Notes under the pieces: model-generated
Told to the model about the DNA's origin: nothing
Databases searched by the model: none
Seen by the model: only the letters and a program-made list of their open reading frames with translations
Program-made: the position numbers and the translations under genes
Part shown: one piece after another, positions 1-6,049 of the stretch
Layout: the number at the start of each line of letters is the position of its first letter
Numbering within the stretch: position 1 is the first letter of the stretch
Assembly (NCBI GenBank): GCA_934630385.1
Contig: CAKTWE010000097.1
Span: 1 to 6,175 of the forward strand
Length of the DNA: 6,175 nucleotides
Source of the DNA: an uncultured Collinsella sp.
GTDB taxonomy: Bacteria > Actinomycetota > Coriobacteriia > Coriobacteriales > Coriobacteriaceae
Direction: 5' to 3'

Positions 1-2406
1 TATCGCGAGGCCATGGCGCATGGCATTTGCGGATGGGTGCTCAACGCGGGCGACGGCGTGCATATCGAGGCGCACGCCCGTGCCGAGGCGGTTGACGGAT
101 TTGTCGCTGCTCTTTCTGAGCATGCGCCCGCGGCGGCTCGCGTTGAGCGAGTCGATATTGCGGATTTGAAGCCTGGCGGCTGGAGCGCTGCCGATGAGCA
201 GGGCTTTCGTATTGTGGCATCGCAGGACCAGACCGCGCACACGACGCTCGTCTCGCCCGATATCGCCACCTGCGATGATTGTCTGCGCGAGTTGTTCAAC
301 CCCGCCGATCGGCGCTATCACTACCCCTTTATCAACTGCACTAACTGCGGCCCACGCTTTACCATCATCCGATCGCTGCCTTATGACCGAGCGGCCACGT
401 CGATGGATTGTTTTCCCATGTGTCCCAAGTGCGCCGCGGAGTATGCCGACCCACTCGACCGGCGTTTTCACGCGCAGCCCGATGCCTGCTTTGATTGCGG
501 GCCGCATATTACTTGGCGCGAGGCTGTGAACGGCGATGCGTGCGGGAATTCGTCCGCGACACCGGCCGTCGGCACCACGCGCGAGGCCAGCGACGCTATC
601 ATCGAGCGCTGCGTCGAGCTGCTGGCCAGCGGCGGTATCGTCGCCATCAAGGGTCTGGGCGGATTTCACTTGGCATGCGACGCTTCCAACGAGCAGGCGG
701 TAGCCGAGCTTCGCCGCCGCAAACGCCGCAGCAACAAACCGCTTGCCGTTATGGTACGCGACCTTGCCGACGCTGAACGCCTGTGCCATGTCAACGACGT
801 TGCACGCGGCTTGCTGGCCGGCAGCATTCGCCCCATTGTGCTGCTGCGCCGACGTGCTGCTTGCGAGAGCGGCGGCTCCCCCGACGCCCTCGCGCTCGCG
901 CCGTCCGTCGCGCACGACCTTCCAGAGCTCGGTGTTATGCTCCCCTACACCCCGCTTCAGCATCTGTTGCTTGCCGCGGCAGAAGCCCGCGGTATGCACG
1001 CGCTCGTCATGACCAGCGGAAACCTGAGCGAAGAGCCCATCGAGACCGATGACGATCTTGCCTGGGAGCGCCTCGTTGCCGCCGGCATTGCCGACGCGCT
1101 GCTCGGCAACGACCGCGCGATTCTCTCGCGCTACGACGACTCCGTGGTGCGCGTGGTCGACGGCGCCGTTATGCCCGTGCGCCGCGCTCGCGGATATGCA
1201 CCCCAGCCGCTGCCGTTGCCGGCGCTCGACGGCGCTCCGTCCTGCGTGCTCGCCTGCGGGCCACAACAAAAGGCCACGATTGCGCTCACGCGTGAAGGGA
1301 CGAACGGCGAGGCAACCTGTTTTGTGTCGCAGCATATCGGCGATGTTGAAAACGGCGAGACCTTCGATGCCTGGAGCGCCGCGCGCACGCGCTTGGAAGA
1401 TCTCTTTGACTTGGCGCCCGCCGCCTTGGCCTGCGATTTGCACCCCAGCTATCTATCGAGCCAGTGGGCGCGCGAGCAGGCACGAAAATGCAATCTGCCG
1501 CTCGTCGAGGTGCAGCACCATCATGCGCATATCGCGAGCGTAATGGCCGAGGCTATCGCCTCGGGCCAGCTTGCAACCGACACGCATGTCCTTGGCATCG
1601 CCTTTGACGGTACCGGCGCCGGTACCGATGGGACCATTTGGGGCGGCGAGTTTCTTGTTGCCAGCCTTGGCGGCTTTGAGCGCGCCGCGCATTTGCGCAC
1701 CTGGGCGCTCCCCGGCGGGGCGGCCTCCGTGCGCGACGCCCGCCGCAACGCCTTTGCCCTGCTCAGTGAGCTCGGCCTGCTCGAACACCCGGGGGCCGAG
1801 CGGCTCTTGGGCGGCCTAGACGAGCAAACACGTAGCGTGACGGCAACGATGATCGAACGTGGCATCAACAGCCCGCGCACCAGCAGCATGGGTCGCCTGT
1901 TTGATGCCGCAGCCGCGATCCTGGGCATTTGCGGCCAGGCAACCTACGAGGGTGAACCCGCCATCGAGCTCGAGGCCGCCGCCTGGCGCGCGCTCGACAG
2001 CGAAAGTATCTGCCCCGCCGGCAATATGGCCAGCTTTTCCGTAATCGAATCATCCCGTCCGGACGACTGCCATGTTCTGAACTCCAGACCGCTTTTTGAG
2101 GCGCTTTTGGAGGGAATCAGGGCCGACGTGCCCGCCGGCAGGCTCGCGCTCGACTTCCACGTCACCGTCGCACGCGCGTCGGCACGCATCGCAAGCGAGA
2201 TCTGCGCCCGTGAAGGCCTCGACACCGTCGCGCTCTCGGGCGGTGTGTTCATGAACCGGCTTTTGCTTCAGCTCCTTACCCACGAACTCAAAGACGCCGG
2301 TCTTGCCGTCTTGGTCCCCCACTCCGTGCCCGTCAACGATGGCTGCATCGCCTACGGTCAGGCCGCCATCGCTCGCGCTCGCCTCGCGCAAACAGCATCG
2401 CGATAG
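1..2406 (+). CDS. hypF: HypF, carbamoyltransferase of [NiFe]-hydrogenase maturation (5' end cut by window)
   Basis: HypF turns carbamoyl phosphate and ATP into a carbamoyl adenylate and transfers the carbamoyl group to the C-terminal cysteine of HypE, the source of the cyanide ligands. The frame is open from base 1, and the visible protein (801 residues, Y at base 1 = residue 1) begins inside the acylphosphatase domain: GWVLN and GVHIEA are present, but the usual VQGVGFR segment lies upstream. The ATG at base 13 is therefore internal, and roughly 20-25 residues are missing. Next come two zinc-finger-like CxxC-x18-CxxC modules (C91, C94, C113, C116; C141, C144, C163, C166). A YrdC-like domain follows, with KGLGGFHL at 217-224, TSGN at 338-341 and RYDDSV near 377-382. 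The Kae1-like C-terminal domain has HHHAH at 506-510, FDGTGAGTDG from 535, SGGVFMN from 746 and NDG at 779-781. A low-complexity linker at about 173-197 makes the protein longer than the usual roughly 750 residues. It ends at TAG 2404-2406. Confidence 0.97.
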   Translation, partial: YREAMAHGICGWVLNAGDGVHIEAHARAEAVDGFVAALSEHAPAAARVERVDIADLKPGGWSAADEQGFRIVASQDQTAHTTLVSPDIATCDDCLRELFNPADRRYHYPFINCTNCGPRFTIIRSLPYDRAATSMDCFPMCPKCAAEYADPLDRRFHAQPDACFDCGPHITWREAVNGDACGNSSATPAVGTTREASDAIIERCVELLASGGIVAIKGLGGFHLACDASNEQAVAELRRRKRRSNKPLAVMVRDLADAERLCHVNDVARGLLAGSIRPIVLLRRRAACESGGSPDALALAPSVAHDLPELGVMLPYTPLQHLLLAAAEARGMHALVMTSGNLSEEPIETDDDLAWERLVAAGIADALLGNDRAILSRYDDSVVRVVDGAVMPVRRARGYAPQPLPLPALDGAPSCVLACGPQQKATIALTREGTNGEATCFVSQHIGDVENGETFDAWSAARTRLEDLFDLAPAALACDLHPSYLSSQWAREQARKCNLPLVEVQHHHAHIASVMAEAIASGQLATDTHVLGIAFDGTGAGTDGTIWGGEFLVASLGGFERAAHLRTWALPGGAASVRDARRNAFALLSELGLLEHPGAERLLGGLDEQTRSVTATMIERGINSPRTSSMGRLFDAAAAILGICGQATYEGEPAIELEAAAWRALDSESICPAGNMASFSVIESSRPDDCHVLNSRPLFEALLEGIRADVPAGRLALDFHVTVARASARIASEICAREGLDTVALSGGVFMNRLLLQLLTHELKDAGLAVLVPHSVPVNDGCIAYGQAAIARARLAQTASR
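1608..1627. repeat. 20-bp perfect palindrome inside hypF
   Basis: The bases from C1608 to G1627 read identically on both strands, with two GGTACC hexamers flanking a central GGCGCC. They encode the TGAGT part of the conserved FDGTGAGTDG loop of the Kae1-like domain. The repeated Gly-Thr codons GGT ACC explain most of the symmetry, so this may be a by-product of protein sequence and codon choice. No function can be assigned. Confidence 0.5.
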
Positions 2407-2451
2407 GCGTTTTGCCAGCCTGCGCGCCGCCGTCTCACAGGTGTAACGCGT

Positions 2452-2480
2452 TTGCTCGTGACTCCCGCGAGCGCTACCAT
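2452..2480 (+). promoter_or_regulatory. Candidate sigma70-type promoter for hypCD(E)
   Basis: TTGCTC (2452-2457) and TACCAT (2475-2480) are separated by exactly 17 bp in the 130-bp gap between hypF and hypC. Three of six -35 positions and four of six -10 positions match the consensus, so the sequence match is moderate but the spacing is ideal. Transcription would start near 2487, giving a leader of about 50 nt before hypC. A short inverted repeat (GCTCG 2454-2458, CGAGC 2468-2472) lies between the two boxes. No clear terminator follows hypF, so read-through from hypF is also possible and this could be a secondary promoter. Confidence 0.45.
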
Positions 2481-2490
2481 CAACTGATGG
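2477..2490. promoter_or_regulatory. Perfect dyad CCATCA-AC-TGATGG overlapping the -10, possible operator
   Basis: CCATCA (2477-2482) and TGATGG (2485-2490) are perfect inverted repeats separated by two bases. The dyad covers the end of the proposed -10 box and the predicted transcription start, a common place for a repressor site. The two-base spacer is too short for a comfortable RNA hairpin loop, which favours a DNA-binding role. No regulator family is recognised from the sequence. Confidence 0.4.
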
Positions 2491-2495
2491 GTAAT

Positions 2496-2505
2496 TAGGC
2501 GCCTA
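2496..2505. other. Perfect 10-bp palindrome TAGGCGCCTA in the hypC leader
   Basis: This palindrome lies 31 bases before the hypC start and downstream of the candidate promoter. It could be a second protein-binding site or could have arisen by chance, since ten-base palindromes centred on GGCGCC are not rare at this GC content. Confidence 0.3.
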
Positions 2506-2536
2506 TCCAGCGCAAAACGTATAAAAGGGGAACATT

Positions 2537-2797
2537 ATGTGCCTTGCCGTTCCCGGTAAAGTGGTCAAACGCGACGACGACCTTAAGGCGACCGTCGACA
2601 TGATGGGCATCGAGCGCCCGGTGTCGCTGCGACTCGTGCCGACGGCACAAGTAGGCGATTATATTCTGGTGCACGCTGGATTTGGCATCCAGATCGTCGA
2701 CGAGCAGGAGGCGCAGGATACGCTCGACCTGGTCAACACCATGACCGAACTGGCCGAAGAAGACCAACTGGCCAGCAACCCGGCCGAGGCGTACTAG
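2537..2797 (+). CDS. hypC: HypC, hydrogenase maturation chaperone
   Basis: HypC is the small OB-fold-like chaperone that binds HypD, holds the Fe(CN)2CO intermediate and delivers it to the hydrogenase large-subunit precursor. The protein has 86 residues, normal for the family. It opens with the diagnostic MCLAVPGK; Cys2, exposed after removal of Met1, is the essential iron- and partner-binding residue. The second family block, VGDYILVHAGFGIQIVDEQEA (residues 39-59, with H46), is also intact, followed by an acidic tail. The start is secured by the MCLA motif and by an AAGGGGA ribosome-binding site at 2525-2531, five bases upstream. Its TAG shares its last base with the hypD GTG, which points to translational coupling of the two partners. 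The related HybG chaperones look alike, but the adjacent hypD and hypE support hypC. Confidence 0.97.
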   Translation: MCLAVPGKVVKRDDDLKATVDMMGIERPVSLRLVPTAQVGDYILVHAGFGIQIVDEQEAQDTLDLVNTMTELAEEDQLASNPAEAY

Positions 2798-3912
2798 TGG
2801 TGGCCGGACAGCCGGCTCGCTCCGGTATCGACTTTTCGGCATTTCGCGATTCCAAGCTGGCCCGCGAGCTCATCGAACGCATCCGTGAGCTTGTCGGCAA
2901 CCGCAGCATCAACCTTATGGAAGTCTGCGGTACGCATACCGTGAGCATTGGCCGCTATGGCTTTCGCTCCATTATGCCGACGGGACTCAAACTGCTAAGC
3001 GGCCCGGGGTGCCCCGTTTGCGTCACCGCCAACCGCGACATCGATCACGCAATCGCGCTTTCCAACATGGACGGCGCCATCATCACCACCTTTGGCGACA
3101 TGATGCGCGTGCCCGGATCGTCCACCTCGCTTGCCGCGCAAAAGGCAGCCGGACGAGACATCCGCATTGTGTATTCCCCACTCGACGCACTCGACATCGC
3201 TGAGCAAAACCCCGACCGCCCGGTCATCTTTATGGGCGTGGGCTTTGAGACCACCACTCCCACCATCGCCGCCGCCATCCTGGAGGCAGATGCACGCGGG
3301 CTACAGAACTTCTCGGTCTACTGCGCCCATAAAACCACGCCGCCGGCGCTGCGCGCCATCGCCAACGATCCCGAGACCACTATCGACGGCTTTATCCTGC
3401 CAGGCCACGTCGCCACTATCACGGGTTTGGCGCCCTTTAACTTTTTGGTCGACGAGTTCAATACCCCCGGCGTGGTCACCGGGTTTGAGCCGGTCGATAT
3501 TCTGCAGGGCATCTGCATGCTGGTCCAGATGATTGTCGAGCACAGGCCGGCGATCGACAACGCCTACCGCCGCGGCGTCAATGCAGATGGCAATCCCGTA
3601 GCGCGCCAGCTGGTCGAGCAGGTATTTGAGCCATGCGACGCCACGTGGCGCGGGCTGGGACCGATTGCCAATTCGGGTCTTTCCATCCGACCCGAATTCG
3701 CGCGCTTTGATGCCGGCGCCCGCTTTGACGTGCCCATTGAACCGACGGTCGAGCCGCGCGGGTGCCGCTGCGGCGACGTGCTGCGCGGTGCCATCACGCC
3801 GAGCGACTGCCCGCTGTTCGGCCACGCATGTACGCCCGAACACCCCGTCGGCCCCTGCATGGTGAGCTCCGAAGGTAGCTGCGCGGCGTACTACCGCTAC
3901 CGCGACTATTAG
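2797..3912 (+). CDS. hypD: HypD, Fe-S scaffold protein for Fe(CN)2CO assembly
   Basis: HypD forms the scaffold complex with HypC on which the iron atom receives CN and CO, accepting cyanide from HypE. The protein has 371 residues, typical of the family. The conserved blocks are all present: EVCGTH with C44, GPGCPVCVT with C72 and C75, GFETTTPT at 150-156, LPGHVATI at 201-208, and the C-terminal cysteine-rich region (C323, C325, C338, C345, C354, C362), which includes the 4Fe-4S ligands. The GTG at 2797 overlaps the hypC stop by one base and is served by GAGG at 2786-2789, seven bases away. A second in-frame GTG at 2800 would remove one residue and cannot be excluded. The overlap implies coupled translation with hypC. 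A stable hairpin begins at the last base of its stop codon. Confidence 0.97.
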   Translation: MVAGQPARSGIDFSAFRDSKLARELIERIRELVGNRSINLMEVCGTHTVSIGRYGFRSIMPTGLKLLSGPGCPVCVTANRDIDHAIALSNMDGAIITTFGDMMRVPGSSTSLAAQKAAGRDIRIVYSPLDALDIAEQNPDRPVIFMGVGFETTTPTIAAAILEADARGLQNFSVYCAHKTTPPALRAIANDPETTIDGFILPGHVATITGLAPFNFLVDEFNTPGVVTGFEPVDILQGICMLVQMIVEHRPAIDNAYRRGVNADGNPVARQLVEQVFEPCDATWRGLGPIANSGLSIRPEFARFDAGARFDVPIEPTVEPRGCRCGDVLRGAITPSDCPLFGHACTPEHPVGPCMVSSEGSCAAYYRYRDY

Positions 3913-3940
3913 GTTCCACCGTTCTAACGAATGGCGGACC
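3912..3940 (+). other. Imperfect hairpin between hypD and hypE
   Basis: The arms 3912-3924 and 3929-3940 pair as GG, T, CC, CC, G·T and TTC with GAA, GG, GG, A and CC. This gives eleven Watson-Crick pairs plus one wobble, with one A·C mismatch and one bulged T, closed by the loop TAAC (3925-3928). It starts at the last base of the hypD stop codon. No run of T follows, so it is not a canonical intrinsic terminator. An attenuating, mRNA-processing or 3'-end-protecting role is possible. The ATG at 3931, an alternative hypE start, is buried in its right arm. Confidence 0.5.
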
Positions 3941-3962
3941 AGTCGACGCTGCGCCTCACCCA

Positions 3963-3968
3963 TATAAT
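3963..3968 (+). promoter_or_regulatory. Consensus -10 box TATAAT, candidate hypE promoter
   Basis: A perfect TATAAT sits 26 bases before the hypE ATG at 3994, in otherwise GC-rich sequence. No good -35 is seen at 16-18 bp spacing, and no extended -10 TG precedes it. A start near 3975 would give a leader of roughly 19 nt containing the GGAG ribosome-binding site. It may let hypE be expressed separately from hypCD, or be chance. Confidence 0.4.
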
Positions 3969-3981
3969 TCCACCCGCGATT

Positions 3982-3985
3982 GGAG
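3982..3985 (+). promoter_or_regulatory. Ribosome-binding site deciding the hypE start
   Basis: GGAG lies eight bases before ATG 3994. The upstream in-frame ATG at 3931 has no comparable site and would add 21 residues that do not resemble a HypE N-terminus, so 3994 is preferred. Confidence 0.7.
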
Positions 3986-3993
3986 TTTTCGAT

Positions 3994-5028
3994 ATGTCCC
4001 GTACTGCCACCGATAGCACTGTCCTGCTGGGCCACGGCTCCGGCGGTCAGATGATGAAGCGCATTATCGATGAGGTCTTTCTAGATGCCTTTGGGTCGCC
4101 CGAGCTGCTTGCGGGCAACGATGCCGGTGTCGCCGCGCTGCCCGCAAGCGGGCGAATCGCCATGTCGACTGACAGCTTTGTGGTAACGCCGCAGTTCTTC
4201 CCCGGCGGCAATATCGGCCGCCTCGCCGTATGCGGAACCGTCAACGACGTCGCGACCTCGGGTGCCAATGTGCGCTACCTGTCGTGCGGCTTCATCCTCG
4301 AAGAGGGCTATCCCATGGACAAGCTGCGTCAGATCGTGCAAACCATGGCCGAAACGGCGCGCGAGGCGGGCGTGGCGATCATCACCGGCGACACCAAAGT
4401 GGTTGAGCGCGGCGGGGCCGACGGCGTCTACATCAATACCGCCGGCGTAGGCGAAGTGCCCGCGGGCGTGGCGCTCAGTGGCGCAAACTGCCAGCCCGGC
4501 GATGTCATCCTGGTGTCGGGTACACTCGGCGACCACGGCATCGCCATCATGAGCCAACGCGAGGGCTTGGCATTTTCGAGCGACATCGAAAGCGATGCCG
4601 CGCCGCTCAACCACCTGATAGCCGACGTTCTGGCCGCAGCCCCCGACACGCGCTGTTTCCGCGACCCCACGCGCGGCGGCCTTGCATCCACACTCAATGA
4701 GTTTGCGCAGGCCAGCGGCGTTGCGATGGAGGTCGATGAGGACGCCGTGCCCGTGCGTCCCGATGTGCAGGCGGCTTGCGAGATGCTCGGCTATGACGTG
4801 CTGCAGGTGGCAAACGAGGGCAAGATGGTCGCCGTGGTGCCGGCCGAGCAGGCCGATGCGGCTCTAGCCGCCATGCGTTCCGCCCGCTACGGCGAGAACG
4901 CCGCGATTATCGGCCGCGTGCTGCCGCTTGGATCGGACGCTCGACCCGCCGTGCGCGTACGCACTGGCTGGGGCTCGACCCGCATCCTCGACATGCTCGT
5001 GGGAGAACAGCTGCCAAGGATTTGCTAG
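3994..5028 (+). CDS. hypE: HypE, carbamoyl dehydratase that makes the cyanide ligand
   Basis: HypE accepts the carbamoyl group from HypF on its C-terminal cysteine and dehydrates it with ATP to a thiocyanate, which is passed to HypCD. It belongs to the PurM/ThiL/SelD-like ATP-binding family. With the start at 3994 the protein has 344 residues, normal for the family. Visible blocks are GHGSGGQMM at 13-21, GNDAGVAAL at 41-49, STDSFVVTPQFFPGG at 58-72, CGTVNDVATSGA at 80-91, TGDTKVV at 131-137, SGTLGDHG at 175-182 and RDPTRGGL at 223-230. The protein ends in PRIC, so the reactive Cys344 is the last residue, as required for activity. A longer reading from ATG 3931 is less likely because it lacks a ribosome-binding site, spans a hairpin and a -10 box, and adds non-conserved sequence. 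The gap from hypD is 81 bp. Confidence 0.96.
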   Translation: MSRTATDSTVLLGHGSGGQMMKRIIDEVFLDAFGSPELLAGNDAGVAALPASGRIAMSTDSFVVTPQFFPGGNIGRLAVCGTVNDVATSGANVRYLSCGFILEEGYPMDKLRQIVQTMAETAREAGVAIITGDTKVVERGGADGVYINTAGVGEVPAGVALSGANCQPGDVILVSGTLGDHGIAIMSQREGLAFSSDIESDAAPLNHLIADVLAAAPDTRCFRDPTRGGLASTLNEFAQASGVAMEVDEDAVPVRPDVQAACEMLGYDVLQVANEGKMVAVVPAEQADAALAAMRSARYGENAAIIGRVLPLGSDARPAVRVRTGWGSTRILDMLVGEQLPRIC

Positions 5029-5060
5029 GGCGGAACCGCACGGTCAGCGCGATGCGGCTA

Positions 5061-5078
5061 GACATCCCTGAAGATGTT
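5061..5078 (+). other. Weak hairpin downstream of hypE
   Basis: ACATC (5062-5066) pairs with GATGT (5073-5077) around the loop CCTGAA, with a possible extra G·T pair at 5061 and 5078. Only a few scattered T follow. Two other short pairings are seen just after the stop (GCGG/CCGC at 5030-5039; CCGCA 5036-5040 with TGCGG 5053-5057). Together they might help end the hyp transcript, but none is a convincing intrinsic terminator. Confidence 0.25.
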
Positions 5079-5111
5079 CAGATTCCAAGCACGCCCAACG
5101 CATAAGCCCAG

Positions 5112-5117
5112 TATTAT
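5112..5117 (+). promoter_or_regulatory. Candidate -10 box TATTAT for the HAD phosphatase gene
   Basis: TATTAT matches five of six bases of TATAAT and stands out in GC-rich sequence 36 bases before the gene's ATG at 5153. No recognisable -35 is found at 16-18 bp spacing. With the 124-bp gap after hypE, it suggests independent transcription. Confidence 0.35.
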
Positions 5118-5142
5118 GAGGTGCGTTTTGAAACCCAATGAC

Positions 5143-5147
5143 GGGAG
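5143..5147 (+). promoter_or_regulatory. Ribosome-binding site deciding the HAD phosphatase start
   Basis: GGGAG lies five bases before ATG 5153. An earlier in-frame ATG at 5138 lacks such a site, and this GGGAG would fall inside its coding sequence. The later start also gives the usual short lead-in to the FDLDGT motif. Confidence 0.65.
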
Positions 5148-5152
5148 TTTTC

Positions 5153-5821
5153 ATGGCAGCAGCTTTTTCCCATGCGATCTTTGATCTGGACGGCACCATC
5201 CTCAACACGCTCGAGGACCTGGCGGCCGCCGGCAACCATACCTGCGAGACGCACGGCTGGCCCACGTTTGCCGTTGACGAGTACCGCTACAAGGTGGGAA
5301 ACGGCATGCTCAAGCTGGTTGAGCGCTTTATGCCTGCCGAGTATGCGGGCGACGGCCGTATGTTTGAGCAGACGCTTGCCGAGTTTAGGGCTTACTACGG
5401 CGAGCACAAGGAGGACCACACCGCCCCCTATGCCGGCACGACCGAGATGCTCGACCGCCTGCGCGCCGCGGGTGTGCAGCTTGCCGTGCTCACCAACAAG
5501 GACCACGTCTCGGCGGCTCCGCTTATCGAGAAGTACTTTGGTCCCGACCGCTTTGCGCTGGTCCAGGGCCGTATCGATGCGTTTCCGCCCAAGCCCGAAG
5601 CGCCCGTCACGCTGCATGTGATGGAGGAGCTGGGCGCCGACCCGGCAACCACGCTCTATGTGGGCGATTCCAATGTCGACGTCCTGACCGGCCACAATGC
5701 CGGCCTCAAGAGCGCGGGCGTTAGCTGGGGCTTCCGCGGCCGCGCAGAGCTCGAAGCAGCCGGCGCCGACTACGTGGTGGACACCCAAGCAGAGCTCGCG
5801 ACGCTGATTCTGGGCGAGTAG
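5153..5821 (+). CDS. HAD-superfamily hydrolase, phosphoglycolate phosphatase-like
   Basis: This is a probable cytosolic Mg-dependent phosphatase of HAD subfamily IA, 222 residues from ATG 5153, the usual size for Gph-type enzymes. All four catalytic motifs are visible. Motif I is FDLDGTILNT (10-19), with nucleophile D11 and acid/base D13. Motif II is VLTNK (T114). Motif III is the lysine of PPKP (K147). Motif IV is YVGDSNVD (169-176), with metal-binding D172 and D176. Residues from about 18 to 95 form the helical cap that sets substrate choice. There is no signal peptide or membrane segment. Overall form resembles phosphoglycolate phosphatase (gph), but beta-phosphoglucomutase-like, pyrophosphatase or nucleotidase activities share this architecture, so the substrate is left open. 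It lies 124 bp after hypE with its own possible -10 box. No known role ties it to hydrogenase maturation. Confidence 0.93.
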   Translation: MAAAFSHAIFDLDGTILNTLEDLAAAGNHTCETHGWPTFAVDEYRYKVGNGMLKLVERFMPAEYAGDGRMFEQTLAEFRAYYGEHKEDHTAPYAGTTEMLDRLRAAGVQLAVLTNKDHVSAAPLIEKYFGPDRFALVQGRIDAFPPKPEAPVTLHVMEELGADPATTLYVGDSNVDVLTGHNAGLKSAGVSWGFRGRAELEAAGADYVVDTQAELATLILGE

Positions 5822-5834
5822 CGGAGCCGCCGCT
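5820..5834 (+). other. Short GC hairpin at the end of the HAD gene
   Basis: AGCGG (5820-5824) pairs with CCGCT (5830-5834) around a five-base loop and overlaps the stop codon. No T tract follows, so it is at most a weak contributor to transcription ending. Confidence 0.25.
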
Positions 5835-5860
5835 CAACGTAGCTGCGACAATTCTTCCGC

Positions 5861-5972
5861 GCGGAAAGCGCGTCCCGTTTTGGAGCAATAATCCGGGTCG
5901 CACTTTCCGCAACCCACCCCATCCGGAAACCGCGACCCGGAATTCAGCCAAAAACCGGGCCACATTTTCCCG
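5861..5972. repeat. Tandem, alternately oriented palindromic repeat (REP/BIME-like)
   Basis: Two 50-bp copies, 5861-5910 and 5923-5972, align without gaps at 34 of 50 positions, a 62-bp period. Each copy is itself an inverted repeat. In copy one, arm 5861-5877 pairs with 5894-5910 at 15 of 17 positions around a 16-base loop. In copy two the corresponding arms pair less perfectly around a 14-base loop. The right arm of copy one also pairs with the left arm of copy two (5892-5909 with 5924-5941, 16 of 18), so alternative hairpins are possible. The core unit resembles GGAAA-n-CGC-GACCCG, present four times in alternating orientation. A perfect palindrome TTCCGCGCGGAA at 5855-5866 joins a partial unit on the left. 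This resembles mosaics of repetitive extragenic palindromes. The family is not recognised by name. Confidence 0.65.
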
Positions 5973-6003
5973 AGCACCCACGATGCAACACCTGCGCAAG
6001 GAG

Positions 6004-6043
6004 CGTCCCCAACTGCCACCTGGTCATTTAAGAACGTCCCCAA
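6004..6043. repeat. Direct repeat of CGTCCCCAA, 31 bp apart
   Basis: CGTCCCCAA occurs at 6004-6012 and at 6035-6043, with partial similarity in the flanks (AAGGAG before the first copy, AAGAA before the second). The spacing is close to that between successive units of the mosaic on its left. It may be a second dispersed repeat family or decayed mosaic. Confidence 0.45.
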
Positions 6044-6049
6044 TGACTA
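6021..6049. repeat. Inverted repeat GTCATT ... AATGAC
   Basis: GTCATT (6023-6028) and AATGAC (6042-6047) are perfect inverted repeats around a 13-base loop that contains most of the second CGTCCCCAA copy. A G·T pair and a T-A pair extend the stem to 6021 and 6049. It has the form of a small REP-like hairpin. Confidence 0.4.

Noticed and set aside
13..15. ATG at 13 as the hypF start
   Set aside because: The codons before it (YREA) continue the acylphosphatase domain in frame, and the conserved VQGVGFR block must lie upstream, so this Met is internal.
2520..2525. TATAAA just before the hypC ribosome-binding site as a -10 box
   Set aside because: Transcription would begin at about the ribosome-binding site, leaving no usable leader, and no -35 is found at the right spacing.
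3301..4035. Long minus-strand frame of 244 residues opposite hypD and the hypE start
   Set aside because: It is a high-GC shadow of hypD: it crosses the hypD-hypE gap and carries no recognisable motif, while the plus strand encodes clearly conserved protein.
5114..5788. Minus-strand frame of 224 residues opposite the HAD gene
   Set aside because: It is a shadow frame in GC-rich DNA; the plus strand has all four HAD motifs.
5834..6043. Minus-strand frame of 69 residues in the repeat region
   Set aside because: It is composed of the mosaic repeat, whose 62-bp period is not a multiple of three, and it resembles no known protein family.
5855..6049. CRISPR array, suggested by roughly 31-bp repeat spacing
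   Set aside because: The units are degenerate, alternate in orientation and are too short, with no constant repeat separated by unique spacers and no cas genes nearby.
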